A DNA stretch of 44,437 nucleotides from Muribaculaceae bacterium (lineage in GTDB: Bacteria > Bacteroidota > Bacteroidia > Bacteroidales > Muribaculaceae), in the NCBI GenBank assembly GCA_009775365.1, contig VSPM01000022.1, positions 1-44,437 on the forward strand. The letters run 5' to 3'. A program made the position numbers and the translations under genes. The notes under the pieces were generated by a model. The model made no database searches. It was given only the letters and a program-made list of their open reading frames with translations, and was not told the origin of the DNA. The stretch's first letter is position 1, and each line of letters opens with the position of its first letter. Shown one piece after another: positions 18,756 to 27,289 of this stretch.

Positions 18756-18790
18756 TTTAATTCAGATGTTTTCGTTGTTGATAGAATCGA

Positions 18791-19657
18791 TTAGCCGATA
18801 GTGTGGTTTGCTATGAGCTCCTTGATGAGGCATTCGAGCTCTTCGTCATTGTTCTCGATGCGACGTGCCTCTTTGGCTGTGAACACCACGTTCTCGATAG
18901 ACTTTACCTTTGTGGGGGAGCCGGCAAGGCCGCATTGTGCAAGGTCGGCGTCAACGTCAGACGCGCTCCACTCGCCGATGGCAAGGTAGTGGCGTTTCTC
19001 CACGAATGCCTTTTTTGCCTCGTCGGTGAGTTCTGAAGGCACTGCTGCGTATTTGTATTTCTGAAGCGCCTTTGCATTGCGCGGGCGGCATTCGGCGGCT
19101 GATCCATTCACAGTCACTACAAGAGGGAGTTTTGCTTTTACTGTCTCCACTCCGCTCTCTATGCGGCGTTTCACAACAACTTCGCAGTTGTCGGCGCTGA
19201 TGATGTCTTCAGCATATGTGATTTGAGGAATTCCAAGTTTCTCGGCAATCTGAGGGCCAACCTGTGCAGTGTCGCCGTCGATGGCCTGGCGTCCGCCGAT
19301 GATGATGTCGAAATCACCGATTTTGCGAACAGCGGCGCTAAGAGCGTAGGAGGTGGCGAGCGTGTCGCTGCCGGCGAAAGCGCGGTCGGAGAGCACAATG
19401 CCGCCGTCGGCTCCGCGGAACATGCCTTCTCTTACAATCTCTGCAGCGCGGGCCGGGCCCATAGTGAGCAGAGTCACTTTGCTGCCCGGATACATTTCTT
19501 TAAGTTTAAGGGCCTGTTCAAGAGCGTTAAGGTCTTCTGGATTGAAAATTGCCGGAAGGGCGGCTCGGTTGATAGTGCCGTCTGCCTTCATGGCGTCTTT
19601 CCCCACATTGCGGGTATCAGGTACTTGCTTGGCGAGTACAATGATATTTAGACTCAT
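18791..19657 (-). CDS. etfB: Electron transfer flavoprotein beta subunit
   Basis: EtfB carries the AMP or second flavin of ETF. The start at 19657 gives MSLNIIVLAKQVPDT, the standard family N-terminus; an in-frame ATG 12 codons upstream adds a hydrophobic segment with no family counterpart and was not used. The 288-residue protein contains VGPQIAEKLGIPQ and the GRQAIDGDTAQ nucleotide-binding motif. It is first in the operon with etfA and the acyl-CoA dehydrogenase. A -7 element (19708-19715) lies about 50 bases upstream. Confidence 0.94.
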   Translation of the reverse strand: MSLNIIVLAKQVPDTRNVGKDAMKADGTINRAALPAIFNPEDLNALEQALKLKEMYPGSKVTLLTMGPARAAEIVREGMFRGADGGIVLSDRAFAGSDTLATSYALSAAVRKIGDFDIIIGGRQAIDGDTAQVGPQIAEKLGIPQITYAEDIISADNCEVVVKRRIESGVETVKAKLPLVVTVNGSAAECRPRNAKALQKYKYAAVPSELTDEAKKAFVEKRHYLAIGEWSASDVDADLAQCGLAGSPTKVKSIENVVFTAKEARRIENNDEELECLIKELIANHTIG

Positions 19658-19707
19658 ATGGATGGAATTTATAAATATGATTTGTTGTATCAATACGGAT
19701 TTCGTGG

Positions 19708-19715
19708 CAAAGTTA
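19708..19715 (-). promoter_or_regulatory. Predicted -7 element of the etfBA operon
   Basis: TAACTTTG on the minus strand matches the consensus exactly. No convincing -33 box is found at the usual distance. Confidence 0.45.
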
Positions 19716-19767
19716 CTAAAAAAAGTTTAAATCGGCTCACTAAAACGTGCCTCTCGTTGAATTTAAG

Positions 19768-19798
19768 TTTGAAATATCGTTAAAAATGAGTAATTTTG
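19768..19798 (+). promoter_or_regulatory. Predicted promoter of the TPR/PD40-cstA operon
   Basis: TTTG (19768-19771), a 19-base spacer and TAATTTTG (19791-19798) make an ideal Bacteroidetes promoter about 45 bases before the ATG at 19845. Confidence 0.7.
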
Positions 19799-19844
19799 CC
19801 CCCATATAGGGTGCGTGAGGGGTTAATTGAATAAGATTTTTGGA

Positions 19845-21269
19845 ATGAAACTAATATTATGTGGCCTAATGCTGGGATCCTGTGTGGCTTCGGCGCAGGC
19901 CGACATCATGGAAAATGCGCGCCAGCTTGTGAACGAGGGCGACTATTGGAAGGCAAGCCAGCTTCTGAAAGAGGCTGTGGCGGCTAATCCGAAAGTGGCG
20001 CAGACCGCCCAATACAATTATCTGGCCGGGGCCTGCGAGTTTGAAAGCGGCAATTATGCGGAAGCGAAGACTCTTCTCCAGGCTGCAAAGGGAAAAGGAA
20101 GCGGCCCGGCTAACCTTTATCTCGGCCGGCTCTCTTTTCTTGACTATGATTTCGACACGGCGACGGATTTTTATGGCGAATTCAAGCGTCACAGAGAGAA
20201 GTCGAGGCAAGTGGTCGGAGAGACTGTCGAGGAGCTTGAACGGCAGCTGATGATAGCGGAAAACTCGCTTGGAAGAGTGGAAAATATCACTGTGATTGAC
20301 TCTATAGCAGTTCCTTTTGAAAATTTTTTCAAAGCCTACAGGCTTCCGCGTTCTGCGGGACGCCTCCTCACTCCCGATGAAATGCCGATAGAGGAGCATA
20401 GCAGCGGAGCGGTGATGGCTTTTGTGAACGAAGGGGGCGACTTCATGATGTGGGGCGAGCCGGACAGCGTTGGGAATGTGCGGCTCATGGAGAGCCTGCG
20501 TCTCACTGACGGTGTGTGGCAGGAGCCTTCTGCCACATCAGATATTCTCGGCAAAGGGAGATATAATGATTATCCTTTCATGATGCCCGACGGCGTCACT
20601 CTCTATTATGCCTCTGACGGTGATGAGTCGATGGGCGGTTATGACATATTTGTGGCTACACGCGACGCCTCCACCGGAGAGTATCTTCTGCCTCAGAACA
20701 TAGGGATGCCGTTCAACTCCCCTCACGATGATTTTATGCTCGCCATAGATGAAGAGAACGGCGTGGGCTGGTGGGCCACTGACAGGAATCTGCTTGGCGA
20801 CAAGATAACGGTCTACGTTTATGTCGTGAACGAACTTCGTAGAAACTATGACCCTGACGACGAGACGCTGCTTGCAAAGGCGCGGCTCACAGACTATCGT
20901 TCCACCCAGAATCCTGCCGACCGAGACAAATATGAGGGTCTGCTTTCTGCAATATCAAAAATAGGGGAGGAGAAACCGGCCAAGAAGGAGGAATTCAGCT
21001 TCCCTATGGGAAATGGAGTGCGTTACACCGCCTATTCAGATTTTAAGAATGCAAAGGCTCGCGAGGCAATGAATGATTATGTCAGGGCTGTGAATGCGCG
21101 AATCGGGACTCGAAAGAAGCTCAAGGGCCTCAGGGAGCGTTATCGCGTGAATCATGCCGACAATGTGAAAGATGAAATTTTGCAGCTCGAAAGGCAAGAA
21201 GAGAAGCAGAATGGCGAAATCGCCGGATTTCGCAGTGAAGTATATCGTTTAGAGAAAGGGAAGAGATGA
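19845..21269 (+). CDS. Exported TPR and PD40 (WD40-like) repeat protein
   Basis: The start at 19845 gives MKLILCGLMLGSCVASAQA, a signal peptide that also contains a possible lipobox (LGSC); an upstream TTG at 19827 was not preferred. The 474-residue product has tetratricopeptide-like helices (about 20-125), then a beta-propeller section with PD40-type strands (YNDYPFMMPDGVTLYYASDG, 20 residues; GGYDIFVATRD). It ends in a charged coiled-coil region with no OmpA domain, unlike PorE/PorW-type relatives. It probably acts in the periplasm. Its stop overlaps the cstA start by four bases, so it is coupled to a transporter; the functional reason is unknown. Confidence 0.82.
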   Translation: MKLILCGLMLGSCVASAQADIMENARQLVNEGDYWKASQLLKEAVAANPKVAQTAQYNYLAGACEFESGNYAEAKTLLQAAKGKGSGPANLYLGRLSFLDYDFDTATDFYGEFKRHREKSRQVVGETVEELERQLMIAENSLGRVENITVIDSIAVPFENFFKAYRLPRSAGRLLTPDEMPIEEHSSGAVMAFVNEGGDFMMWGEPDSVGNVRLMESLRLTDGVWQEPSATSDILGKGRYNDYPFMMPDGVTLYYASDGDESMGGYDIFVATRDASTGEYLLPQNIGMPFNSPHDDFMLAIDEENGVGWWATDRNLLGDKITVYVYVVNELRRNYDPDDETLLAKARLTDYRSTQNPADRDKYEGLLSAISKIGEEKPAKKEEFSFPMGNGVRYTAYSDFKNAKAREAMNDYVRAVNARIGTRKKLKGLRERYRVNHADNVKDEILQLERQEEKQNGEIAGFRSEVYRLEKGKR

Positions 21270-22726
21270 TTTCATTTGTAATTGCACTCGCTGTTTTGTG
21301 CATAGGGTCTTGTTTATACGGACGTTTTGTAAGCCGGGTCTTTGGAGTTGACCCATCGCGAAAAACTCCTGTCCATACAAAGGCTGACGGTGTGGACTAT
21401 GTTTTGCTTCCCACATGGAAGATTTATCTCATACAGTTTCTGAATATAGCCGGCCTCGGCCCTATTTTCGGCGCGATAATGGGAGTGATGTTCGGCCCTG
21501 CCGCATTTCTGTGGATTGTGTTCGGCACAATTTTCGGAGGCGCCGTGCATGACTTTTTCAGCGGAATGCTTTCATTAAGGCGCGACGGGGCGTCGTTGCC
21601 GGAGATTGTGGGTGAGCAGCTGGGCAACAAGGTGAAGCAGGTGATGCGTGGTTTCGCGCTGATACTTATGATTCTTGTTGGAGCGGTTTTTGTTTATAAC
21701 CCCGCCGACCTTCTTGCCATGCTCACTCCGGAGCATCTTGACAAGATGTTTTGGATTGTGGTGATATTTGCCTACTACATGGCTGCTACGCTCTTGCCTG
21801 TGGATAAGCTTATCGGCAAGCTTTACCCGGTGTTCGGATTTGCTTTGCTGTTTATGGCGGTAGGGATACTGGTGATGCTCTTTGTGCATGGCGACGCCCT
21901 GCCCGAAATGTGGGATGGGTTTTATAATCACAAGTCCGACCCCGCAAGTAGCCCTATATTCCCGATGATGTTTGTGTCGATAGCCTGCGGGGCAATATCC
22001 GGCTTCCATGCCACACAGTCGCCGATGATGGCCCGTTGTCTCGGCAATGAGAAGCACGCCCGCATCGTGTTCTACGGGGCAATGGTTACGGAAGGTGTTG
22101 TGGCTCTTATATGGGCTGCGGCTGCAATCGCTTTCACCGGCGGGTATTCCAGCCTTGAGGCTACGCTGGCCGGGTCTTCTCCTGCGGTTCTCGTCAACAA
22201 TCTCTCTTCGTCATGGCTTGGCGCATTCGGAGGCATTCTTGCCATATTGGGAGTGATCGCCGCCCCTATCACTTCGGGCGACACTGCATTGAGAAGCGCA
22301 CGCCTGATAGCGGCTGATTTCATGGGCGTTGAGCAGAAGAACATTGTGAAGAGGCTTGCTGTCTCAATCCCTATTTTTGTGCTTTGCTTTGTTATAATGC
22401 TTCTCCCATATGAAGTGTTGTGGCGTTATTTCGCATGGTGCAACCAGGAACTTTCGGTATTCACGTTGTGGGCGTTGACGGTGTATCTTGCGGCGCGAAA
22501 GAAGATGTATATAGTCACTCTTTTGCCGGCACTGTTCATGACGTGTGTCACAACCACCTATATTTTCTTTGCGCCGGAGGGTTTCAGCGCGATTACCACG
22601 GGCCTGTGGGAAGTGCCCATTCCTTATGAGCTGGCTGTGTGCATAGGCGTGGCTGTTAGCGGTGTGTTCCTTGCTATATTCACAATGTGGCTTCGCAGCT
22701 ATGAGGCCAAGCCGGAGCTTGCCTGA
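21266..22726 (+). CDS. cstA: Carbon starvation protein CstA-family transporter
   Basis: CstA-family proteins are inner-membrane transporters for peptides or pyruvate. This 486-residue form is shorter than the roughly 700 residues of E. coli CstA but has the hallmark N-terminal part (GPIFGAIMGVMFGP; GTIFGGAVHDFFSG) and about 12-13 membrane segments. Other conserved pieces are ISGFHATQSP and ITSGDTALRSARL. It overlaps the upstream TPR/PD40 gene (ATGA) and is followed by a terminator at 22776-22813. Substrate choice cannot be read from the sequence. Confidence 0.92.
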   Translation: MISFVIALAVLCIGSCLYGRFVSRVFGVDPSRKTPVHTKADGVDYVLLPTWKIYLIQFLNIAGLGPIFGAIMGVMFGPAAFLWIVFGTIFGGAVHDFFSGMLSLRRDGASLPEIVGEQLGNKVKQVMRGFALILMILVGAVFVYNPADLLAMLTPEHLDKMFWIVVIFAYYMAATLLPVDKLIGKLYPVFGFALLFMAVGILVMLFVHGDALPEMWDGFYNHKSDPASSPIFPMMFVSIACGAISGFHATQSPMMARCLGNEKHARIVFYGAMVTEGVVALIWAAAAIAFTGGYSSLEATLAGSSPAVLVNNLSSSWLGAFGGILAILGVIAAPITSGDTALRSARLIAADFMGVEQKNIVKRLAVSIPIFVLCFVIMLLPYEVLWRYFAWCNQELSVFTLWALTVYLAARKKMYIVTLLPALFMTCVTTTYIFFAPEGFSAITTGLWEVPIPYELAVCIGVAVSGVFLAIFTMWLRSYEAKPELA

Positions 22727-22775
22727 CAGGTAAAGTAAAGAAGTGTGCCGCTTTTGGCGTCATTAAGATAATGTG

Positions 22776-22813
22776 CAGACAGGGTGTGCCCGATGAGTGC
22801 CCCTGTCTGTTTT
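22776..22813 (+). terminator. cstA terminator
   Basis: A perfect 9-bp stem (22776-22784 with 22801-22809) is followed by TTTT at 22810-22813. It closes the TPR/PD40-cstA unit. Confidence 0.75.
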
Positions 22814-22846
22814 AAATTGCAAATACATTTATTCAGGTGAAAAAGT

Positions 22847-23662
22847 ATGGTAAAAAATCTTAAGCATATAATTGAGGAAACAGACCGCTATAATTTTCAT
22901 GCCCATTCTCAGTTTTGCGACGGGCGCGACACAATTGCAGACATCGCCGGGAGTGCGTCAGATGCAGGAATGAGATATTTTGCATTCACTCCCCATTCTC
23001 CTGTGCCGATTGAGTCGACTTGCAATATGCCAAAAGAAAAGGTGGGCGAATATTTTGAAGAGGTGGCACGCGTGGCCGACCTATACTGCGGAAAGATGGA
23101 TGTTCTCACATCTTTTGAAATCGATTATCTCGGCGACGACTGGGGGCCTCATATAGATTATTTTCAGAATATGCCGCTTGACTTCAGGCTTGGGTCAGTG
23201 CATTTTGTTCCTAATCAGGAAGGTGTGTTTCTTGACTGCGACGGTCGGTTCGAGCGTTTTGCCGATTATCTGAAAAACGGATTCAACGGCGACCTCCGAT
23301 ATGTGGTGGAGAAATATTTCGAGCAAGTGCTGACAATGCTTGAGAGGGGAGGGATTGACCTTCTGGGGCATTTTGACAAGATTGCCGGCAACGCGTCAAT
23401 GGCTGACCCGGAGATAGAGAACCAAGGATGGTATGAGGCATTGATAGACGACGTGGTCGGTCATGTGAAAGACACAGATGTGGTTGTAGAGGTCAATACA
23501 AAAGCGTTTGCCGACAAATCGAGGTTCTATCCGGCAGAGAGGTGGTGGAAAAAACTCCTCGACGCCAAAGTGGCGATAGCCGTTGACAGCGACGCCCACT
23601 ATGCGTCGAAAGTAACTGCCGGCCGTGAGGAGGCGATTGAGCGTCTGCGATCAATCAATTGA
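22847..23662 (+). CDS. PHP-domain histidinol-phosphatase (HisJ type)
   Basis: The 271-residue metalloenzyme has the full set of PHP metal ligands: HAH (His18, His20), TPHS (His50), Glu91, SVH (His119), GHFDK (His175) and DSDAH (Asp248, His251). This fits the HisK/HisJ-type histidinol-phosphatases that dephosphorylate L-histidinol phosphate in histidine synthesis. No other his genes are nearby, so a related phosphoesterase role is possible. It stands between the cstA terminator and the rpsF promoter and seems to be a single-gene unit. Confidence 0.85.
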   Translation: MVKNLKHIIEETDRYNFHAHSQFCDGRDTIADIAGSASDAGMRYFAFTPHSPVPIESTCNMPKEKVGEYFEEVARVADLYCGKMDVLTSFEIDYLGDDWGPHIDYFQNMPLDFRLGSVHFVPNQEGVFLDCDGRFERFADYLKNGFNGDLRYVVEKYFEQVLTMLERGGIDLLGHFDKIAGNASMADPEIENQGWYEALIDDVVGHVKDTDVVVEVNTKAFADKSRFYPAERWWKKLLDAKVAIAVDSDAHYASKVTAGREEAIERLRSIN

Positions 23663-23729
23663 AGAATGCGTTCAATCAAGCGGAAAATACGTAAAAATTA
23701 GTTTGCAAGTTATTTGCAGTGATTAAAAA

Positions 23730-23761
23730 TTTGGAGGAATGTCAGATTTTTATTAATTTTG
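23730..23761 (+). promoter_or_regulatory. Predicted promoter of rpsF-rpsR-rplI
   Basis: TTTG (23730-23733), a 20-base spacer and TAATTTTG (23754-23761) match the consensus exactly. The leader to the rpsF ATG is about 90 bases. Confidence 0.75.
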
Positions 23762-23778
23762 CGTCGGTTTTTCGCGGA

Positions 23779-23812
23779 CTGAATCTTGAAATGTTGCTTA
23801 TGTTTGATTCAG
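23779..23812 (+). promoter_or_regulatory. Stem-loop in the rpsF leader
   Basis: CTGAATC (23779-23785) and GATTCAG (23806-23812) form a 7-bp stem around a 20-base loop in the leader. Ribosomal-protein leaders often carry autoregulatory structures. The CCG feature of the known S6:S18 leader motif was not found, so this is only a candidate. Confidence 0.3.
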
Positions 23813-23859
23813 GACTGTGATAATCACAATAATAATAATTATTAATCAACGTAAAACGT

Positions 23860-24246
23860 ATGAATTCTTACGAAACCGTTTTCATTTTAACTCCCGTTTT
23901 GTCTGACGACCAGATGAAGGAAGCGGTAGAAAAGTTCAAAGACGTTCTCGGCCAGAATGGCGCAGAAATCGTCAATGAAGAGACATGGGGCCTCCGCAAG
24001 CTCGCTTACCCCATCCAGAAGAAATCAACAGGCTTCTACTGCCTGCTCGAATTCAAAGGTGAGCCCACAATCGTTAAAAAACTCGAAGTGGCATTCCGTC
24101 GCGACGAGCGCGTAATCCGTTTCCTCACATTCCGTCTTGACAAATATGCTCAGGAATATGCAGAGAAGCGTCGCAACCTGAGAGCAAAGAAAGCAAGTGA
24201 ACAACCCGCTGAGGCAGTTGCCGCAGCAGAAAACAAGGAGGCTTAA
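23860..24246 (+). CDS. rpsF: 30S ribosomal protein S6
   Basis: S6 sits on the 30S platform as a heterodimer with S18. The 128-residue protein begins MNSYETVFILTP, has the conserved NEETWGLRKLAYPI segment and the R-x-D-E-x-VIRFLT strand, and then a charged, alanine-rich C-terminal tail. It leads the rpsF-rpsR-rplI operon, two bases ahead of rpsR. Confidence 0.97.
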   Translation: MNSYETVFILTPVLSDDQMKEAVEKFKDVLGQNGAEIVNEETWGLRKLAYPIQKKSTGFYCLLEFKGEPTIVKKLEVAFRRDERVIRFLTFRLDKYAQEYAEKRRNLRAKKASEQPAEAVAAAENKEA

Positions 24247-24248
24247 TC

Positions 24249-24515
24249 ATGGCAGCAAATAGCGAAATCCGTTATCTCACTCCCCTTTCAGTCGACACAA
24301 AGAAGAAAAAATATTGCCGTTTCAAACGTAGCGGCATCAAGTATATCGACTACAAAGATCCCGAATTCCTCAAGAAATTCCTCAACGAGCAGGGCAAAAT
24401 CCTTCCCCGCCGCATCACAGGCACTTCTTTGAAGTTCCAGCGCCGTGTGGCACAGGCTGTGAAGCGCGCACGCCATCTTGCCCTCCTTCCCTATGTGGCA
24501 GACTTGATGAAATAA
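24249..24515 (+). CDS. rpsR: 30S ribosomal protein S18
   Basis: S18 partners S6 on the 30S platform. The 88-residue product has the family core: IKYIDYKD, a FLNEQGKILPRRITGTS segment and the basic RVAQAVKRARHLALLPY tail. No zinc-type cysteine set is evident (only Cys23). It lies 2 bases after rpsF and 30 before rplI. Confidence 0.97.
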   Translation: MAANSEIRYLTPLSVDTKKKKYCRFKRSGIKYIDYKDPEFLKKFLNEQGKILPRRITGTSLKFQRRVAQAVKRARHLALLPYVADLMK

Positions 24516-24545
24516 TCATTTTTTAACCCGACAAAAAGAATCAAC

Positions 24546-24989
24546 ATGAAATTAATACTTAAAGAAAATGTGGCCGAACTCGGCTACAAGGACGATGTTG
24601 TCGAAGTGAAAGATGGTTATGGCCGTAACTACCTTATCCCCCAGGGAAAAGCCATCATCGCTTCTAACGCCGCTCTCAAGCAGCTCGCTGAAGACCAGAG
24701 ACAGAGAGCACACAAAATTGCCAAAATCAAAGCTGATGCAGAGGCTGCTGCCGCTGCTCTCGAAGGCGTTAAACTCACAATCGGAGCTAAGACAAGCGCA
24801 ACAGGCACTGTGTTTGGTTCTGTCAACGCTCTTCAGATTTCTGAGGCTCTCGAGAAACTTGGCCACAATGTAGACCGCAAGATCATCTACCTGAAGGAAT
24901 CTGTGAAAGAGGTCGGCACTTACACTGCCACTATCAAATTCCACAAGGAAGTGGTTAAAGAGATTGAGTTTGAAGTGGTAGCTGAGTAA
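24546..24989 (+). CDS. rplI: 50S ribosomal protein L9
   Basis: L9 binds 23S rRNA near the L1 stalk and helps keep the reading frame. The 147-residue protein has the N-domain signature (VAELGYKDDVVEVKDGYGRN, 20 residues, then YLIPQGKA), the long connecting helix and a C-terminal domain. It is the last gene of the operon, followed by a strong terminator at 25068-25098. Confidence 0.97.
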   Translation: MKLILKENVAELGYKDDVVEVKDGYGRNYLIPQGKAIIASNAALKQLAEDQRQRAHKIAKIKADAEAAAAALEGVKLTIGAKTSATGTVFGSVNALQISEALEKLGHNVDRKIIYLKESVKEVGTYTATIKFHKEVVKEIEFEVVAE

Positions 24990-25067
24990 TCTCAGACTAT
25001 TCATATGCCTGACAACCGCTCTGCCTTTCGTCAGGGCGCGGGCATAGCCACACCATAATTCTACAAG

Positions 25068-25098
25068 GCCGCCGAACGCATTGCGTTCGGCGGCTTCC
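25068..25098 (+). terminator. Terminator of the rpsF-rplI operon
   Basis: A perfect 12-bp GC-rich stem (25068-25079 with 25083-25094) closes on a 3-base loop and is followed by TTCCTT. Confidence 0.82.
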
Positions 25099-25248
25099 TT
25101 CATTATTTGCTGCTGTGTTTTTTTTATCATCCCTGTTTTCATCATTGCTCAGATTCAAAACAGAAGTGTGATTTCATGGAGGATTTTATCGTTGCAAAGA
25201 ATGCGAAGAATTTTGGCTCTGTGCGCCTGAAGAGTCAGAAAAAATGAT

Positions 25249-25256
25249 TAATTTTG
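25249..25256 (+). promoter_or_regulatory. Predicted dnaN -7 element
   Basis: TAATTTTG matches TAnnTTTG exactly, about 60 bases before the dnaN ATG. No TTTG lies at the normal -33 distance. Confidence 0.45.
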
Positions 25257-25317
25257 CATTTAATGTGTTGTCCGTGTCCGGATGGCCCCAATTAAACGAA
25301 ACTAAACAAAACATTAT

Positions 25318-26442
25318 ATGAGGTTCAATATCGATGGAAAAGTTTTCCAGCAGCAGCTTCAGGCCGTAAATAAGGTAATCAGTTCTAAAAACGCACTCTC
25401 TATTCTTGATAATTTTCTATTCGAGGTAGAGAACGGTTGGCTGACAATCACCGGAAGCGATCAGGAAAATATTGTCACGGCTCGTGTGGAAGTGATGGAT
25501 TGCGAAGGTGAAGGCGCAGTGGCCTTGCCTGCGAAGACTTTGTTGGAAATAACAAAAGAGATAAGCAATCAGCCGTTGTCTTTCAACTATAACAATACCA
25601 CAGGAGAGGTGGAAGTGGTGTTCCTCAACGGACATTTCTCTTTCATGGGCATAAATGCCGATGAATATCCCAGAGGAGAAAAGGCAGAAGAGGATAAGGT
25701 GGAGATAGAGGTGCCGGCTTCTGTGATTTTGAAAGGGATAGAGAAAACAATCTATGCTGTGAGCCTTGAAACCATCCGGCCGATGATGACCGGTATTTAC
25801 TGGGATATTCATGAAGGCGATATCACATTTGTGGCGAGCGACACACATAAGCTTGTGCGATATATCAACACAGATGTCAACCCCGGCATCTCAAGAGGTT
25901 TTATCATGCCTGCCAAGCCTGCATCCATACTGAAAGGGATTCTCGGAAAGGAAGACCAGGCTGTGAAAGTGACAATCGGCACTAAGGGCGCCAAGTTTGA
26001 ATTTGGCGACTACACGTTGACCTGCAGGTTTATTAAGGGTAATTATCCTAACTACAACAGAGTGATTCCGGAAAGCAATCCATTTGTTGTGACAATCGAC
26101 AGGGCGGCTTTTCTGAACGCAATGAGACGAGTGGCTATCTTTGCCAGCAAGGCATCGAATCTTGTGAAGCTTGAGATCACTCAAGGGAGCATACGCCTTG
26201 CCGCTCAGGATCTTGACTATGGCACATCGGCAGAGGAGCGAGTGATGTGTGATTATCAAGGCAACGACATGACAATTGGATTTAATTCAGTGTTTACAGT
26301 TGAAATCCTTAATAATCTCGGAGGCGAAACTGTGCTTGTGAAACTTTCCGACCCGGCCCGGCCCGGCATTTTCGAGCCGTTGGAGCAGGCTGCAAATGAG
26401 AATATTGTCACCATCCAGATGCCTATGCAGGTGATTGAGTAA
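25318..26442 (+). CDS. dnaN: DNA polymerase III beta sliding clamp
   Basis: The clamp dimer encircles DNA and tethers polymerase III and other factors. The 374-residue product has the family length and the three repeated clamp domains. Visible segments include LSILDNFLFEVENGWLTITG (20 residues) in domain 1 and IQMPMQ at the C-terminus. It heads a run of repair and CoA genes (exonuclease, coaBC, DUF4835, recN, rlmB) in a conserved Bacteroidales order. Confidence 0.96.
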   Translation: MRFNIDGKVFQQQLQAVNKVISSKNALSILDNFLFEVENGWLTITGSDQENIVTARVEVMDCEGEGAVALPAKTLLEITKEISNQPLSFNYNNTTGEVEVVFLNGHFSFMGINADEYPRGEKAEEDKVEIEVPASVILKGIEKTIYAVSLETIRPMMTGIYWDIHEGDITFVASDTHKLVRYINTDVNPGISRGFIMPAKPASILKGILGKEDQAVKVTIGTKGAKFEFGDYTLTCRFIKGNYPNYNRVIPESNPFVVTIDRAAFLNAMRRVAIFASKASNLVKLEITQGSIRLAAQDLDYGTSAEERVMCDYQGNDMTIGFNSVFTVEILNNLGGETVLVKLSDPARPGIFEPLEQAANENIVTIQMPMQVIE

Positions 26443-26469
26443 TCGTTAGTAATCAGGCTGTATAAGAAA

Positions 26470-27267
26470 ATGAACCACGATATAAAACTTAATCTCGAAA
26501 GGCCGATAATATTCTTTGACCTCGAGACCACAGGCACAAATGTAACTCACGACCGCATCGTTGAATTATCGTATATAAAGATTTATCCCGACGGGCGCGA
26601 GGAGAAAAAAACAAGGAGAATCAACCCTGAGATGCCTATACCTCCGGCCAGCACGGCCATTCATCACATCACTGACGAAGACGTTAAGGATGAACCGACT
26701 TTCAGGCAGATAGCCAAGTCGTTGCTATCAATTTTTGAAGGTAGTGACATTGCGGGATATAACAGTAACAAGTTTGATGTGCCGGTGCTAATGGAGGAGT
26801 TCGGGCGATGCGGAATAAACTTCGACATAGCAGGACGCCGCTTCATAGACGTGCAGAATATTTTTCATAAAATGGAGCAGCGCACTCTTGTGGCGGCCTA
26901 CAAATTTTATTGCGGAGCAAATCTTGAGGATGCCCACAGTGCGCTTGCCGACACACAGGCCACATATGAAGTGTTGCTCGGTCAGCTTGCAAAGTATCCT
27001 GAACTCGAAAACGATGTTGAGTTTCTTGCAAAATTCTCCACAATAGGGAGGAATCTTGACCTTGCGGCCCGTATTGTTCTTGATGACAATGATGTGCCCG
27101 TTTTCAATTTTGGCAAGCACAAAGGAAAAGCTGTGAGAGATGTCTTGCGCAGGGAGCCTTCATTCTTCGATTGGATTATGCAAGGAGATTTTCCTAAAAA
27201 CACAAAGGATGTGCTTTGCCAGCTTAAATTCAAATATAACCAGGAAAGGGGAGTTGCTAAGAAATAA
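26470..27267 (+). CDS. DnaQ-like 3'-5' exonuclease (epsilon type)
   Basis: The 265-residue protein has a DEDDh exonuclease domain: FFDLETTG with Asp17 and Glu19, a middle aspartate in SNKFDVPVL and the AHSALADTQ motif with histidine and aspartate. A second small domain (about 210-255; FNFGKHKGK, EPSFFDWIMQGDFP) resembles the C-terminal domain of exodeoxyribonuclease X-like proteins. It likely provides proofreading or repair nuclease activity and is placed directly after dnaN. Whether it is the replicative epsilon subunit is not settled by sequence alone. Confidence 0.9.
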   Translation: MNHDIKLNLERPIIFFDLETTGTNVTHDRIVELSYIKIYPDGREEKKTRRINPEMPIPPASTAIHHITDEDVKDEPTFRQIAKSLLSIFEGSDIAGYNSNKFDVPVLMEEFGRCGINFDIAGRRFIDVQNIFHKMEQRTLVAAYKFYCGANLEDAHSALADTQATYEVLLGQLAKYPELENDVEFLAKFSTIGRNLDLAARIVLDDNDVPVFNFGKHKGKAVRDVLRREPSFFDWIMQGDFPKNTKDVLCQLKFKYNQERGVAKK

Positions 27268-27289
27268 AGCCGGATAAACGGAATAAGAT

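Larger units (their letters stand above)
24990..25317. other. Intergenic region rplI-dnaN
   Basis: This 328-base stretch holds the rplI terminator and the dnaN -7 element. Between them (25100-25240) nothing coding or clearly structured is seen. Confidence 0.6.

Noticed and set aside
16027..19657. Butyryl-CoA (Bcd/EtfAB) electron-bifurcating complex
   Set aside because: Only etfB, etfA and one acyl-CoA dehydrogenase are present; thiolase, crotonase and hydroxybutyryl-CoA dehydrogenase genes are not adjacent, so bifurcation cannot be claimed.
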